A stretch of 64,000 nucleotides of DNA, taken from positions 1-64,000 of the forward strand of contig MABA01000025.1 of the NCBI GenBank assembly GCA_002162875.1. The letters are read 5' to 3'. The notes under the pieces were generated by a model, which worked only from the letters and a program-made list of their open reading frames with translations, was not told the origin of the DNA and searched no databases. Positions 25,361 to 34,567 of the stretch are shown here, one piece after another; within the stretch, counting starts at the first letter, position 1, and every line of letters begins with the position of its first letter. A program made the translations under genes and the position numbers. Source of the stretch: Rhodobacterales bacterium 52_120_T64 (GTDB lineage Bacteria; Pseudomonadota; Alphaproteobacteria; Rhodobacterales; Rhodobacteraceae).

Positions 25361-25618
25361 ATGGCTGATTTATTGCGCAAACCCACAGAAACCATAGGTA
25401 AAGTGCACAATGTAACTGCGGAAAGTGCCGGATGGGGCTATGTAGGCGTCGGCCTTTTCCGCCTAAAGGCGGGTATCATGTACGCGACCTCGATACCGGC
25501 TAGGGTGGCCAAACACGCCCTGCTTGGCATGACCAAGTCACTTGGTTTTGAATATGCGAGCAAAGGGATCAGGGTAAAAGCTCTGGCTCCCGGGTATCCT
25601 AGTTTGTTTAGCGCATGA
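25361..25618 (+). pseudogene. Short-chain dehydrogenase (SDR) fragment
   Basis: The second half of this frame, YATSIPARVAKHALLGMTKSLG and FEYASKGIRVKALAPGY, is the catalytic-helix region (Tyr...Lys) of a short-chain dehydrogenase. The normal Tyr-X3-Lys spacing is disturbed by an insertion-like segment (IPARV). The Rossmann domain is missing and the frame ends right after PGY, where 40 or more residues should follow. Upstream (25250-25360) there are further scraps of protein-like sequence. It is a decayed remnant. The remaining non-coding sequence from 25027 to 25360 and 25619 to 25779 shows no gene. Confidence 0.7.
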
Positions 25619-25779
25619 AACTCCGATTTGATGTTCGGCGCAATCGATAATCAAATCTTTGCTACAAAGCCCTTTTTCAAGCCTATGGAAGAAAAAAGAA
25701 CTATGGCAATGGGTTTTTAAGTACGTGCAGAGGAACTAGAGCATTTTTTTAGCACTGGGTTTCTGTTTCTATTGTCGAT

Positions 25780-26679
25780 TCAATTTTGGCCTGCCGAGCG
25801 GCTACTAAAATCAGGGCCTGCATCTTTTGCTCGTTGCAGGTGCTCCCTCATTACAATCGCCGCCTCTTCGCGATTACCGACTTCTAACAGGTTCAGAATT
25901 TCGATATGTTCTTTGCAAGATTCTGTCAGCCTCCCTGCGTCGATTAAAGTTTGATTTTCCATCAGTCGTCTCAAACGGTTCTGATGCGCGATAGCTTGAA
26001 CTACAAATCGATTTTTGGAACATCGTGCAATAAATTCGTGGAAATCTTCGTCCAGTCGAATGATCTCGGCCAAATCAAATTTTATCTGACTATTTAGCAC
26101 TTGTTCGTGGCGTTTGAGCAGCATTTTTGCCTTCGAAAGTTCAAACTTGAACGCCGGATTCAGGATCGAGGCAGGTTCAGTTATCATCCGGAAATCATAG
26201 CTTTCATCATGCGCCGATGCAGTGTCCAAAGTAGGTTCGAACCGCCAACCGTAGCCTGGCATTCGCGACACAAACCCCTCTTCGGCGAGCGAGCCGAGGA
26301 TGCGCGAGGCAGTCATTTTACCAAGATCATACTTATTTCGAAATTCGCTCTCAGAAAATTCCTCTGGCGCTCCACCAAAAAACCAATCCTTAGCAATCTG
26401 TTCCTTAATCTTAGTTTCGTCCTCTTTAGGCAACAGTTCTATGAGCTTCAGTGCTTTCTGCACGTCCACTTTGACAAAGAAACCTCTGTTTGCTTTCTTC
26501 TCCAGCGCCCCAATTGCCTCGAGATAAGTCAGAGTTGCGCGGATTGGCGTTCTGGATACGCTAAATCGCTTGGAAAGTTCGACCTCTCGCAAGTGGCTGC
26601 CCGATTGAATCTCACCATCTGCTACGAGTTTCAACAATTTATGTGCTAGGCGAACCTGCAGATCACTTTTTGAATTCAT
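25780..26679 (-). CDS. GntR-family (FadR/FCD) transcription regulator
   Basis: A 299-residue regulator. The ATG at 26679 is chosen because gaggaag lies six bases upstream; in-frame starts at 26703 (ATG) and 26739 (TTG) lack such a site. It has an N-terminal winged helix-turn-helix (LREVELSKRFSVSRTPIRATL), a second DNA-binding-like segment near residues 105-140 (YDLGKMTASRILGSLAEEGFV), and a C-terminal FCD ligand domain ending in a helical H-rich stretch (AIVMREHLQRA). Two DNA-binding-like segments are unusual for GntR proteins. It follows the formamidase genes directly and probably controls them. Confidence 0.87.
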   Translation of the reverse strand: MNSKSDLQVRLAHKLLKLVADGEIQSGSHLREVELSKRFSVSRTPIRATLTYLEAIGALEKKANRGFFVKVDVQKALKLIELLPKEDETKIKEQIAKDWFFGGAPEEFSESEFRNKYDLGKMTASRILGSLAEEGFVSRMPGYGWRFEPTLDTASAHDESYDFRMITEPASILNPAFKFELSKAKMLLKRHEQVLNSQIKFDLAEIIRLDEDFHEFIARCSKNRFVVQAIAHQNRLRRLMENQTLIDAGRLTESCKEHIEILNLLEVGNREEAAIVMREHLQRAKDAGPDFSSRSAGQN

Positions 26680-26742
26680 CGCTTCCTCAATTGCATTTTC
26701 CATAGGGTATAACACAATCTCTGACCACTTAAAACCCAATTA

Positions 26743-28968
26743 TTATTGTGGTGGTTTAAACGGAGTTTCCTGATCGAATCTTTTCAAGACATTCTCGGTA
26801 ATCTTAGATATTTCATTGTCATACCCGTTCCACGCCATCGCTCCTGCCCAAGCAATGGACCCGGTTGAGAAAACCGCACCACCACCAATTGTTTCAAAAA
26901 AGGTGAGGTCTGCGCGGATAATATCGGCTTGTGTACCGCTCCAATCAGGCGTGGGATCCAGTATGTCTTCGGGCGTCATCAAATAGATATCGGTGTGACG
27001 TTCAGATGACGCCAATACAAGCGCATGTTCGGGTGTTCCTTGCGCGACATCTGCGCGGTCAACCTCTAGGCCCGCAGCGCCGCCACCTGCCAAACCAAAT
27101 TCTCCGATTTTTGGTCCTTCGACTCCCTCAAATATGAAAGCTGCGCGAGGATCGGACGCATCCGGCCCGAGCACATAAGGTTCAGAAATATCAAACCCCT
27201 GTGAGGTCATGCCAACACCGCACAGGTGGTTCGGCGGGTGGTCGTTGCGCCGCCACAGCCCACCATATTCGCCGGTGAACCCGTGATAAAACTGTCCATG
27301 ACCCGGTTCCCACGGGCGAATACCAGCTTCGGAGCGGCGACATTCCATAATTCCCGGCATATCTTCATTAAAGCTGACCACCCAATAGAAACCATTCCCA
27401 CCCAAATACATCAGGCGGCCGCCTCTATCTGTGAAGCCCTGCAGGGCTTCTACCATATTGCGGGTGTAATATTCTGGATGCGTTCCGGTTAGGATAACAT
27501 TGTAGCGTTGCAACAATCGCAACCCGTCTTCATGCATATCTTCGTCAGTAACGACATCGTAATCTTGTTCGATGGCGTCAAGCCAACCCAAAATATGTGT
27601 ATCTGCATTAAACTGCCAAATGTTGGAGCCGAACCCACCAAGGAATGATTTTACTTTAGGTTGCATGTCGACAATTGGCCGAAGCCTTGAAGAGTGAAAC
27701 ACGCCTTGTTCATCGTCATGTGTCTCATAGACCGAAAAGCCGATGCCAGGGTTTTCCTGAAGAAACATGTGATGGCGGTCCAGTTCAACCGCGCGTCCCA
27801 TGCCAATTTCGGTACCGGGCACATCCATCGCAAGTCGATGGTTGGCATAGGCCATATAGCTACAAGTCGGGAACAGGAATGCCACGGTATTGCCCGATGG
27901 TTTACCCCGAGGTGGCCGGACAGCAAAAACACAGTAATACGCGTCATCTTCATTGCCATCGGGCACGAGGCGCACAGAATAAACACCGCTTTTCAGCTTG
28001 TCTGGAATTGTCACAGAAAAATCCATATCCCAACCAGCGTCATACATGTCGGTTGAGTGAAAATGAATCGCTGTGTAAAGATCAGGTCGCAGCTTCCAAT
28101 CCAGCTCCTGCCCTTTCCAAAGCCAGCCGGTCATCGCGCGGGTCGGCGCGTTATGAATGCGGCCGTGCAATTGATAAGGCGAAATATCGCGGATCACCTG
28201 AGTCATCATTTTGCGCGAAAAATCCCATGCACCCAATAAAGAACGCTGGCGGCGTAACAATGAAAAATCTGCGAGCAAATTGCGTAGGACATCAGGAGCG
28301 ATGGTGCGGTCGAACACAGCGGGACGATCAATTTTTCCGTCCAAATAATCGACCATTTCCCCGTCTGTGCCTCGAGTTGCTGCAATCAAACATTCGGTTG
28401 CCATGCAAGGCTGTAAATCAGTTTCGAGCGATACGATTTCAGGGCGCGGTGGTTCGCTTGCAGCATCGCGATCTTGCGCAATGGAAAGTGTTAGTTGACG
28501 CGCGGCGCTGTCATAGCTCAACGAAACAATATGCCAATGTTCGTTTGAGAGGCGCAGCGTACTGACCAGCATCTGATCGCTGAAATTACCCGTCAAATGA
28601 TCGTTTTCATCAATACCAATCTCGGCGAAACCAGGCAATGCAATGATGCTCCGTCGTCGGCCGTCTAGCAGTGATGGTTTGACCACGGCGGCCAGCGTGA
28701 AGTCTTTGATGCCTGCAAACGTTTTATGGGCAGGAATGACAACACATGACCCCGGGCGAAAGGGTTTTGCTATCGCTTTTCGCTCACCGCCCAAATCAAT
28801 TTCGATTTTCCTGTCTTGGTATCCCGGTCCATCTGGGTTAGTGTCTCCTTGAATAATCTGGCGAAAGTCGGCCTGATAAGACTTTGCGCCGAACGAGCTG
28901 ACCATGACGTCAACGGTCTCGCCTGGCTCGGCGGTCAATTTATTTGTATATCCTACAATCGGCAGCAT
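26743..28968 (-). CDS. dmfA2: N,N-dimethylformamidase-like large subunit
   Basis: A 741-residue protein of the DMFase large-subunit (beta) family, which with a small subunit hydrolyses dimethylformamide to dimethylamine and formate using mononuclear iron. The ATG at 28968 (MLPIVGYTNKLTAEPGETVD) has aaggaaa upstream and sits 14 bases after the small subunit. Visible family parts: an N-terminal Ig-like domain to ~100, a lectin-like domain to ~250, and a C-terminal glutamine-amidotransferase-like domain with FPTCSYMAYANHR, LTGTHPEYYT and GGNGFYWVVSF, where tyrosines and a Glu bind iron in the known enzyme. I cannot align the exact ligands. The natural substrate may be another N-formyl or N-alkyl amide. 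Confidence 0.88.
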   Translation of the reverse strand: MLPIVGYTNKLTAEPGETVDVMVSSFGAKSYQADFRQIIQGDTNPDGPGYQDRKIEIDLGGERKAIAKPFRPGSCVVIPAHKTFAGIKDFTLAAVVKPSLLDGRRRSIIALPGFAEIGIDENDHLTGNFSDQMLVSTLRLSNEHWHIVSLSYDSAARQLTLSIAQDRDAASEPPRPEIVSLETDLQPCMATECLIAATRGTDGEMVDYLDGKIDRPAVFDRTIAPDVLRNLLADFSLLRRQRSLLGAWDFSRKMMTQVIRDISPYQLHGRIHNAPTRAMTGWLWKGQELDWKLRPDLYTAIHFHSTDMYDAGWDMDFSVTIPDKLKSGVYSVRLVPDGNEDDAYYCVFAVRPPRGKPSGNTVAFLFPTCSYMAYANHRLAMDVPGTEIGMGRAVELDRHHMFLQENPGIGFSVYETHDDEQGVFHSSRLRPIVDMQPKVKSFLGGFGSNIWQFNADTHILGWLDAIEQDYDVVTDEDMHEDGLRLLQRYNVILTGTHPEYYTRNMVEALQGFTDRGGRLMYLGGNGFYWVVSFNEDMPGIMECRRSEAGIRPWEPGHGQFYHGFTGEYGGLWRRNDHPPNHLCGVGMTSQGFDISEPYVLGPDASDPRAAFIFEGVEGPKIGEFGLAGGGAAGLEVDRADVAQGTPEHALVLASSERHTDIYLMTPEDILDPTPDWSGTQADIIRADLTFFETIGGGAVFSTGSIAWAGAMAWNGYDNEISKITENVLKRFDQETPFKPPQ

Positions 28969-28982
28969 GGGTCCAAATTTCC

Positions 28983-29309
28983 TTACAAAGATTGAGACAG
29001 CAGGGTTTCGACATTCTGGCCGGTCAAATCTTTCCACCGGCGCTTAAATATATCGCGTTCGGCTTCCAACAGATCAGTGTAAACTACACCCTCAATCAGT
29101 GTAACCTTTGAACCACGTTTTATGGGCAGCTTGGCCAGCCGCCATTTCGAATGGCGCTCTTCGGTAACCAAAATATATTTGAAAGCCCAATCAGCCCCGC
29201 GCATCCTGTTCAATACCCGCTGCAAACCGGGGCTATGATAGCCAATGGGCTCCGCCAAAAATTCGCTTGCAAAGAGGAGGTCACTGTCGGAAATCTGGTA
29301 ACGTGCCAC
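28983..29309 (-). CDS. dmfA1: N,N-dimethylformamidase-like small subunit
   Basis: A 108-residue protein, the small (alpha) subunit that packs against the large DMFase chain. The GTG at 29309 has ggag seven bases upstream; the open frame extends further but through a terminator hairpin. Core sequence: LLFASEFLAEPIGYHSPGLQRVLNRM and KYILVTEERHSKWRLAKLP. It is somewhat shorter than the ~130 residues of known subunits. It lies between the second ABC importer and the large subunit, all in one direction. Confidence 0.85.
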   Translation of the reverse strand: MARYQISDSDLLFASEFLAEPIGYHSPGLQRVLNRMRGADWAFKYILVTEERHSKWRLAKLPIKRGSKVTLIEGVVYTDLLEAERDIFKRRWKDLTGQNVETLLSQSL

Positions 29310-29323
29310 GATAGTCTCCAAAT

Positions 29324-29352
29324 AAAAAAACCGAGGCAAATGAATGCCCCGG
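29324..29352 (-). terminator. Intrinsic terminator/attenuator between importer and dmfA1
   Basis: On the minus strand CCGGGGC (29352-29346) pairs with GCCTCGG (29337-29331) with one G-U pair around an eight-base loop, followed by seven Ts. It ends only ~15 bases before the dmfA1 start, so it would lower formamidase expression relative to the importer, or be overcome by a separate signal. Confidence 0.65.
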
Positions 29353-29368
29353 CAAGTTGCGGGAGAAG

Positions 29369-30406
29369 TTAGTTTGTTTTGATACGATCCCAAGCGCGGG
29401 TATAAAGCCTAAGTGCTTTTCCAAGATCATCAAAGATCTGCAGCGTTGCACGTACTTCTGCGGTCGGGTTCACGGCTGGGTGGCCTTTTAGCTCTTCTGG
29501 CAGCAATTCGATTGCAGCGGTATTCACTGACCCGTTTGTCAGGCGCTCTGTATTCATTGCCGAAATGTCTGGACGCATCATGAATTGCATGAACAATTTT
29601 GCGTTGTCAGAGTTTTCCGCAGATGCCAGCAGGCAAATATCTTCTTGATACATCGTCGCGCCCTCTTCAGGAACCACAAAGCCCAAAAGGTCAGGGTTTT
29701 GGTTTACGTTCAAAACTGCACCAACGTACCAATGTGACGCGGCCATGTCACCTGACGTAACCAGCGGAATAACATCATAGCGGAAAGCACCGATATTTGG
29801 CTTCTGCTCCATGATATAAGCTTCAGCTGCTGCAATCTCATCAGGGTCGCCCGTGTTAACCGAGCTGCCCGTCATAATAAGCCCGACGCCGATTGTTTCA
29901 CGTAGGTCGTCCAACATGGTCACACGGCCGGGATTTTCGCGCGCATATTCAAAAAACTGCTCCCAAGATGTCAGTTCAGGGATCAGTTCTTTGTTGTAAA
30001 AAATGCCAACGGCGCCCCAAGCATAAGGAAGACAATATTCAGCCGTCGGATCTTCGATTGAGCGAATTGCACCAGGATCAATGTTTTCGAAGCCAGGCAT
30101 CTGATTAACATAAGCTGGTTGTAGCAAGCCAGTTTTCTGCATGATGTCATGCATGTGAACTGACGGCCAAACCAAGTCATACCCAGTAGCGCCTGCTTGA
30201 AGGCGGGCGAGCATCTCTTCGTTGGTGGAATACGTGTCGAGTGTGACTTCAACATCAAATTCCGCGCTGAATTTCTCGATAACTTGCGGGTTAATATATT
30301 CACCCCAGTTATAGAGGCTCAAATTGCCTTCGGCTGATGCCATTGATGCAGATAGTGCAAGCATCGTTGCAGCACCTGCTAGTTTTGATTTTTGTTGGTT
30401 TTTCAT
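29369..30406 (-). CDS. ABC transporter substrate-binding protein (PotD/F-type, Sec signal)
   Basis: A 345-residue periplasmic protein. The ATG at 30406 (MKNQQKSKLAGAATMLALSA) follows gggaaagag; an upstream in-frame ATG at 30442 overlaps the permease. The signal peptide cleaves near ASA-EG (residue ~26). The mature start GNLSLYNWGEYINPQVIEKFSAEF is the polyamine-binding family signature. It ends the second importer operon before the terminator and dmfA1. Confidence 0.9.
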   Translation of the reverse strand: MKNQQKSKLAGAATMLALSASMASAEGNLSLYNWGEYINPQVIEKFSAEFDVEVTLDTYSTNEEMLARLQAGATGYDLVWPSVHMHDIMQKTGLLQPAYVNQMPGFENIDPGAIRSIEDPTAEYCLPYAWGAVGIFYNKELIPELTSWEQFFEYARENPGRVTMLDDLRETIGVGLIMTGSSVNTGDPDEIAAAEAYIMEQKPNIGAFRYDVIPLVTSGDMAASHWYVGAVLNVNQNPDLLGFVVPEEGATMYQEDICLLASAENSDNAKLFMQFMMRPDISAMNTERLTNGSVNTAAIELLPEELKGHPAVNPTAEVRATLQIFDDLGKALRLYTRAWDRIKTN

Positions 30407-30438
30407 CTCTTTCCCTTTTGTTGGTTTTAGTGTGAAGT

Positions 30439-31281
30439 TCATTTTTTGCGGCTCCTCAAATAGAGACCGATAGCAGCGACGATGAAGGTAAATAGAAGCA
30501 AAAGCACTGCCAATGCGTTGATCTGTGGGCGCAACCCTCGACGCATCATAGCTAGGATGAACAATGGCAAGGTTTGTCCACCGACACCTGCGATAAAGTA
30601 CGTTATGACCACATCGTCCAGCGAGATGATAAATGCCAACAGGAAACCACCAACAACGCCCGGCATGATCTGAGGCAATGTTACGCGTCTGAAAGTGGTG
30701 ATTGGACCAGCGCCTAGATCGGCTGAAGCCTGTTCAAGACTTGTGTCCATTCCCGCAAGGCGGGCGCTGACGACAACGAAAACATAGCTGGATAAAAAGG
30801 TTGTATGCCCGATAATAACCGTCAGCAAGCTTAGCTTAAATCCAGCGCCGACAAAAAAGATCAACAAAGCAATGCCCAGAACAATATCTGGCACGATCAT
30901 CGGCAGGATCAAAAAGGCTTGATACAACCGTTTTCCAAAGAATTGGAACCGCGCCAAAGCAATGGCCGTGGCAGTTCCGATCACCGTCGAGACAGTACTA
31001 GCAGTAAGAGCAACAATGGCGCTGTTTTTTACAACGTCAAATATGCGAGCGGGCGACTCTGTAAAAGCTGCATCGAATGATGACTGGGAATTGGCACCGC
31101 CAAAAATCGTCAGATACCAGTCAAAAGTAAAGCCGGTCCAGACGGCCATATTGATAGCGTTGGCATTGAACGAATAGACAAAAATCAACCCAAGCGGCAG
31201 ATAGAGAAATGTAAGGAAAAGCAGCCCGTAGCCCTTAAAAAGAAAGGACCAGATTTTGCTATCGAGGATCTTGTCAAACAT
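30439..31281 (-). CDS. ABC transporter permease (PotC-type), second importer
   Basis: A 280-residue permease with six membrane segments; the EAA loop is LEQASADLGAGPITTFRRVTLPQ near residue 180. The start overlaps the stop of the preceding permease gene by one base, showing tight coupling. Confidence 0.9.
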   Translation of the reverse strand: MFDKILDSKIWSFLFKGYGLLFLTFLYLPLGLIFVYSFNANAINMAVWTGFTFDWYLTIFGGANSQSSFDAAFTESPARIFDVVKNSAIVALTASTVSTVIGTATAIALARFQFFGKRLYQAFLILPMIVPDIVLGIALLIFFVGAGFKLSLLTVIIGHTTFLSSYVFVVVSARLAGMDTSLEQASADLGAGPITTFRRVTLPQIMPGVVGGFLLAFIISLDDVVITYFIAGVGGQTLPLFILAMMRRGLRPQINALAVLLLLFTFIVAAIGLYLRSRKK

Positions 31282-32186
31282 CAGGAAACTCCTCGTGCTT
31301 CAGCTTTGGCCTGACGGTTGAGCTGGATGACTACAAGAATTACGACGGAAGCCATAATAAGAAGGGCAAGTGCCGCGCCAAAAGGCCAGTCGCGCGATTG
31401 CAGGAACGATCTTTCAATCAGATTGCCTGTCATCTGCACTTTTGATCCCCCAAGGAATGACGGCACAATGAAGTTGCCAAGTGCTGGAATGAAAACAATG
31501 ATTGAGCCGCCAAGAATTCCAGGCGCGGTTAGCGGCAAGATGACCCGCCGAAATGTTTGCAACGGGTTCGCTCCCAAATCTTGCGATGCGCGAACCAGCG
31601 AATAATCAAGTTTTTCGACATTGGCGTAGATCGGTAGAAACATGAAAGGCGTTAGGATATAGACCATGCCGATGATGACCGCGAAATTGTTGAATAACAG
31701 ATCCAGCGGCTCCATGATTAGACCTGCGGATTGCAAAACGGTATTGAAAAAACCTGTTGGACGCAGCAACAACAACCACGCGTAGATGCGCACAAGTAAA
31801 TTGGCAAAGAAGGGCAAGGTAATCAAAAACAACGCGAAATTCTTTTTGGCACCTTTCATTCTGCTTACCCAGAAAGCTGCCGGATAACTCAGCAAGAAAG
31901 TGCAAATCACGGTCATCAGAGCAATCTGAAGCGAGTTGAGGAAGATTTTCAGGTAGATAGGCTCAAATTCCTCAAAGTCATTGAGCGGCCAACCGATAAT
32001 CCGGCCGTAATTATAAGGATACCAGTTCCATTCAACCCCGCCATACAAGCCGGGTTCAAGAAAGCTGTAGACCATCATGATGCCCAGCGGGATTAGGAAG
32101 AAAACCGATAGCATAATCGAAAATGGCGCCAACAAAAGGACCAGCGTCCGACGTTTTCGTTTCAGGATCGTGTCAGCGCTGCTCAT
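31281..32186 (-). CDS. ABC transporter permease (PotB-type), second importer
   Basis: A 301-residue permease starting at the ATG at 32186 (MSSADTILKRKRRTLVLLLA), which has ggtggagg upstream and begins one base after the ATPase stop. Six membrane segments and an EAA loop LVRASQDLGANPLQTFRRVILP are visible. Pairs with the permease at 30439-31281. Confidence 0.9.
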   Translation of the reverse strand: MSSADTILKRKRRTLVLLLAPFSIMLSVFFLIPLGIMMVYSFLEPGLYGGVEWNWYPYNYGRIIGWPLNDFEEFEPIYLKIFLNSLQIALMTVICTFLLSYPAAFWVSRMKGAKKNFALFLITLPFFANLLVRIYAWLLLLRPTGFFNTVLQSAGLIMEPLDLLFNNFAVIIGMVYILTPFMFLPIYANVEKLDYSLVRASQDLGANPLQTFRRVILPLTAPGILGGSIIVFIPALGNFIVPSFLGGSKVQMTGNLIERSFLQSRDWPFGAALALLIMASVVILVVIQLNRQAKAEARGVS

Positions 32187-32187
32187 G

Positions 32188-33291
32188 TCAGTCCTCCACC
32201 AATTCAATCAAGTGCGCTGCATTGGGTGAATAATAGAGCTTAACATCGGTGCCCACTTCGATACGTTCACCTTCGTCGCCTCTATTATGGCGGTGATGAA
32301 CAATTGCGGTGCGGCCCTTGCCGACATTAACATGTAGGTGCATTTCTGAGCCTACAAAAATGCTGGCCTCGACCGTGCCTTCAATGCAACATTCGGAAAT
32401 TTCATTGCCGTCGGGCGACAGTTTCATATGTTCAGGTCTTAGAATAACTTGAACCTGATCACCCAAATTAAAATGATCCGAAGTAGCGAGAACCTGACGT
32501 TCGTTAGCTGTTTCTATCTTGAGGTTTTTGCCATTCTGCTCGACAACTTTGCCAGTAAAAATGTTGCTGGTGCCAACGAAATTTGCCACAAATGCGTTTG
32601 CAGGTTCGTCGTAGATTTCTGTTGGAGTCGCCAGTTGCTGAACTTTGCCATTTGCGACAACTGCAATCCGGTCAGACATAGCAAGGGCTTCTTCCTGATC
32701 ATGCGTAACAAATACAAACGTGATCCCCACTGAATTTTGGAGGTTTTTCAGCTCAATCTGCATATTTTCGCGCATTTTGCGGTCCAGCGCTGAAAGTGGC
32801 TCATCCAAAAGCAACACGCGTGGCTTAAGAACCAAAGACCGCGCGAGCGCAACGCGTTGCTGTTGGCCACCCGAAAGCTGGTTAGGTTCTCGTTTGCCGA
32901 ACCCTTTTAGGCCAACAAGCTCCATCGCTTCTTCAACACGATCGGCACGCTCCTTTTTAGGGACGCGGGCAACATCAAGGCCATAGCCAACATTGTCGGA
33001 GATGTTGAGATGGGGAAAAAGTGCATAGTTTTGGAAAACCGTGTTGAACGGGCGGCGGTGTGCGGGTACGCCCTTCAAGCTTTGGTCTTCTAAAGATATA
33101 TTGCCCGAGTCGATGTCCTCAAAACCCGCGATACATTTCAGCAATGTTGTTTTGCCGCAACCCGATGGCCCAAGCAGCGTCAGAAATTCGTTGTTGCGCA
33201 CGTTTAGCGAGACATCGTCCAAAGCATGTATAAAACCACCTTCCGGCGTTCGGTAAGCTTTGCGCGCCGATGTGATATTTAAGAAATTCAT
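32188..33291 (-). CDS. ABC transporter ATP-binding protein (PotA-type), second importer
   Basis: A 367-residue ATPase. The ATG at 33291 (MNFLNITSARKAYRTPEGGF) follows gaggagagg. Motifs: Walker A GPSGCGKTTLLKC near 41, signature LSGGQQQRVALARSL near 140, Walker B LLLDEPLSALD, and a C-terminal TOBE part (IEVGTDVKLYYSPNAAHLI). It is the first gene of the operon, unlike the first importer where it is last, so the two importers were not made by a recent local duplication. Confidence 0.92.
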   Translation of the reverse strand: MNFLNITSARKAYRTPEGGFIHALDDVSLNVRNNEFLTLLGPSGCGKTTLLKCIAGFEDIDSGNISLEDQSLKGVPAHRRPFNTVFQNYALFPHLNISDNVGYGLDVARVPKKERADRVEEAMELVGLKGFGKREPNQLSGGQQQRVALARSLVLKPRVLLLDEPLSALDRKMRENMQIELKNLQNSVGITFVFVTHDQEEALAMSDRIAVVANGKVQQLATPTEIYDEPANAFVANFVGTSNIFTGKVVEQNGKNLKIETANERQVLATSDHFNLGDQVQVILRPEHMKLSPDGNEISECCIEGTVEASIFVGSEMHLHVNVGKGRTAIVHHRHNRGDEGERIEVGTDVKLYYSPNAAHLIELVED

Positions 33292-33310
33292 TTCTGACCT
33301 CTCCTCAAAA

Positions 33311-33343
33311 TTTTGCATTGTTTGTTTTTGTAATAATGCAAAA
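33311..33343. promoter_or_regulatory. Inverted repeat, possible operator
   Basis: TTTTGCATT (33311-33319) and AATGCAAAA (33335-33343) form nine-base perfect arms around 15 bases, between the promoter and start of the second importer operon. A repressor such as the GntR/FCD protein could bind here; this is inferred. Confidence 0.4.
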
Positions 33344-33352
33344 TACAGTGTA

Positions 33353-33382
33353 CTTGTAGTACTTGCAAAAACAGTTTGTCAA
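33353..33382 (-). promoter_or_regulatory. Sigma-70-like promoter of the second importer operon
   Basis: On the minus strand TTGACA (33382-33377), 18 bases, TACAAG (33358-33353). The spacer carries GTACTACAAGTAC, a GTAC...GTAC repeat; GTACTAC/GTAGTAC also occurs beside the promoter at 25074-25103. Confidence 0.4.
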
Positions 33383-33437
33383 CGATAAATCTCAAGTTCC
33401 GCTGACGCAGATCAGCTCGATAACGACGAGGTGCAAG

Positions 33438-34544
33438 ATGAAAAAGAAACGCGCGCGCGAATTAGGTATGTATTTTCAAGGTATTGTGGGGAACTTGAAC
33501 TGCATTACAGACGTACCTGGCCTGATTGTCGGACAAACAACGCAAAACAATTTTTTAGCAATGAATAAAGACAAAAGCCTACCCCAGGTCAGAACCGGTG
33601 TTACAGCTATCCTTCCATTCGGACATGATTCTGACCCAAAAATCGCCCATGCAGGAATGTTCGCCCTTAACGGAAATGGCGAGATGACGGGCACGCATTG
33701 GATCAAAGACGCCGGCTATTTCTTTGGGCCTATCTGCCTGACCAACACGCATAGTGTCGGGATCGCCCATCATGCAGCGACAAAATGGATGATTACCCAA
33801 TACGCGGCTGCTTTTGAGCAAAACCACCTTTGGGCCATGCCCGTTATCGCAGAAACTTATGACGGGGTTTTGAATGACATCAATGGGCAGCATATAACTG
33901 AACAAGATGTGCTAAACGCGTTGAACTCGGCCAAAGCTGGCCCGGTTGAAGAAGGCAATTCCGGCGGCGGCACAGGCATGATCTGTTACGAGTTTAAGGG
34001 CGGCACCGGCACGTCCTCTCGCGTGATCGAAATTGGCGGCGAGAACTATACGCTCGGCGTTCTTGTACAGGCTAACCATGGTAAGCGCGAATGGTTGACG
34101 ATACTGGGAGAGCCGGTGGGGAAGTCCATGCGGAACGATCTGTTGTTTGACAAGGAAACCGGCTCCATCATTGTTATCATAGCCACCGATGCTCCTCTGC
34201 GTCCTGACCAGCTGGCGCGCTTGGCGAAACGAGGTGCAATCGGGATCAGCAGAACCGGAACCCCTGGGGGCAACGACTCTGGCGACATCTTTTTAGCCTT
34301 TAGCACCGGGAATGCTCGGGATGTGCCCAACGTTGATACACCACATCAAAATATGCGACATCTAAATGATGGATGTCTAGACGATCTATATTTGGCCGCG
34401 GTTGAGGCCATCGATGAAAGCATTATCAATGCGATGTTGGCTGCCAAAGATACCGACACACTTAGACCTAAAGGAAATGTATGTAGAGCCATCGACCCAG
34501 ACGCACTGGTTGCGCTGCTGCATAAAGCGGGAAAATGTAAATAA
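33438..34544 (+). CDS. P1/DmpA-family aminopeptidase (Ntn-type)
   Basis: A 368-residue protein of the DmpA/BapA (S58) family: peptidases that cleave themselves and then remove N-terminal residues, often D- or beta-amino acids. The ATG at 33438 has gagg upstream (another at 33468 is possible). The family pattern is clear: ITDVPGLIVGQTT at the start, the EEGNSGGGTGMICYEFKGGTG block near residue 171, and the autocleavage site before Ser281 in NDSGDIFLAFST. Cytoplasmic by lack of a signal. It is transcribed away from the second importer and converges with the aldehyde dehydrogenase. It may release an amine or beta-amino acid from an imported amide or peptide. Confidence 0.87.
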   Translation: MKKKRARELGMYFQGIVGNLNCITDVPGLIVGQTTQNNFLAMNKDKSLPQVRTGVTAILPFGHDSDPKIAHAGMFALNGNGEMTGTHWIKDAGYFFGPICLTNTHSVGIAHHAATKWMITQYAAAFEQNHLWAMPVIAETYDGVLNDINGQHITEQDVLNALNSAKAGPVEEGNSGGGTGMICYEFKGGTGTSSRVIEIGGENYTLGVLVQANHGKREWLTILGEPVGKSMRNDLLFDKETGSIIVIIATDAPLRPDQLARLAKRGAIGISRTGTPGGNDSGDIFLAFSTGNARDVPNVDTPHQNMRHLNDGCLDDLYLAAVEAIDESIINAMLAAKDTDTLRPKGNVCRAIDPDALVALLHKAGKCK

Positions 34545-34567
34545 GTGATTTTCCCGCCGCAGCAAGC

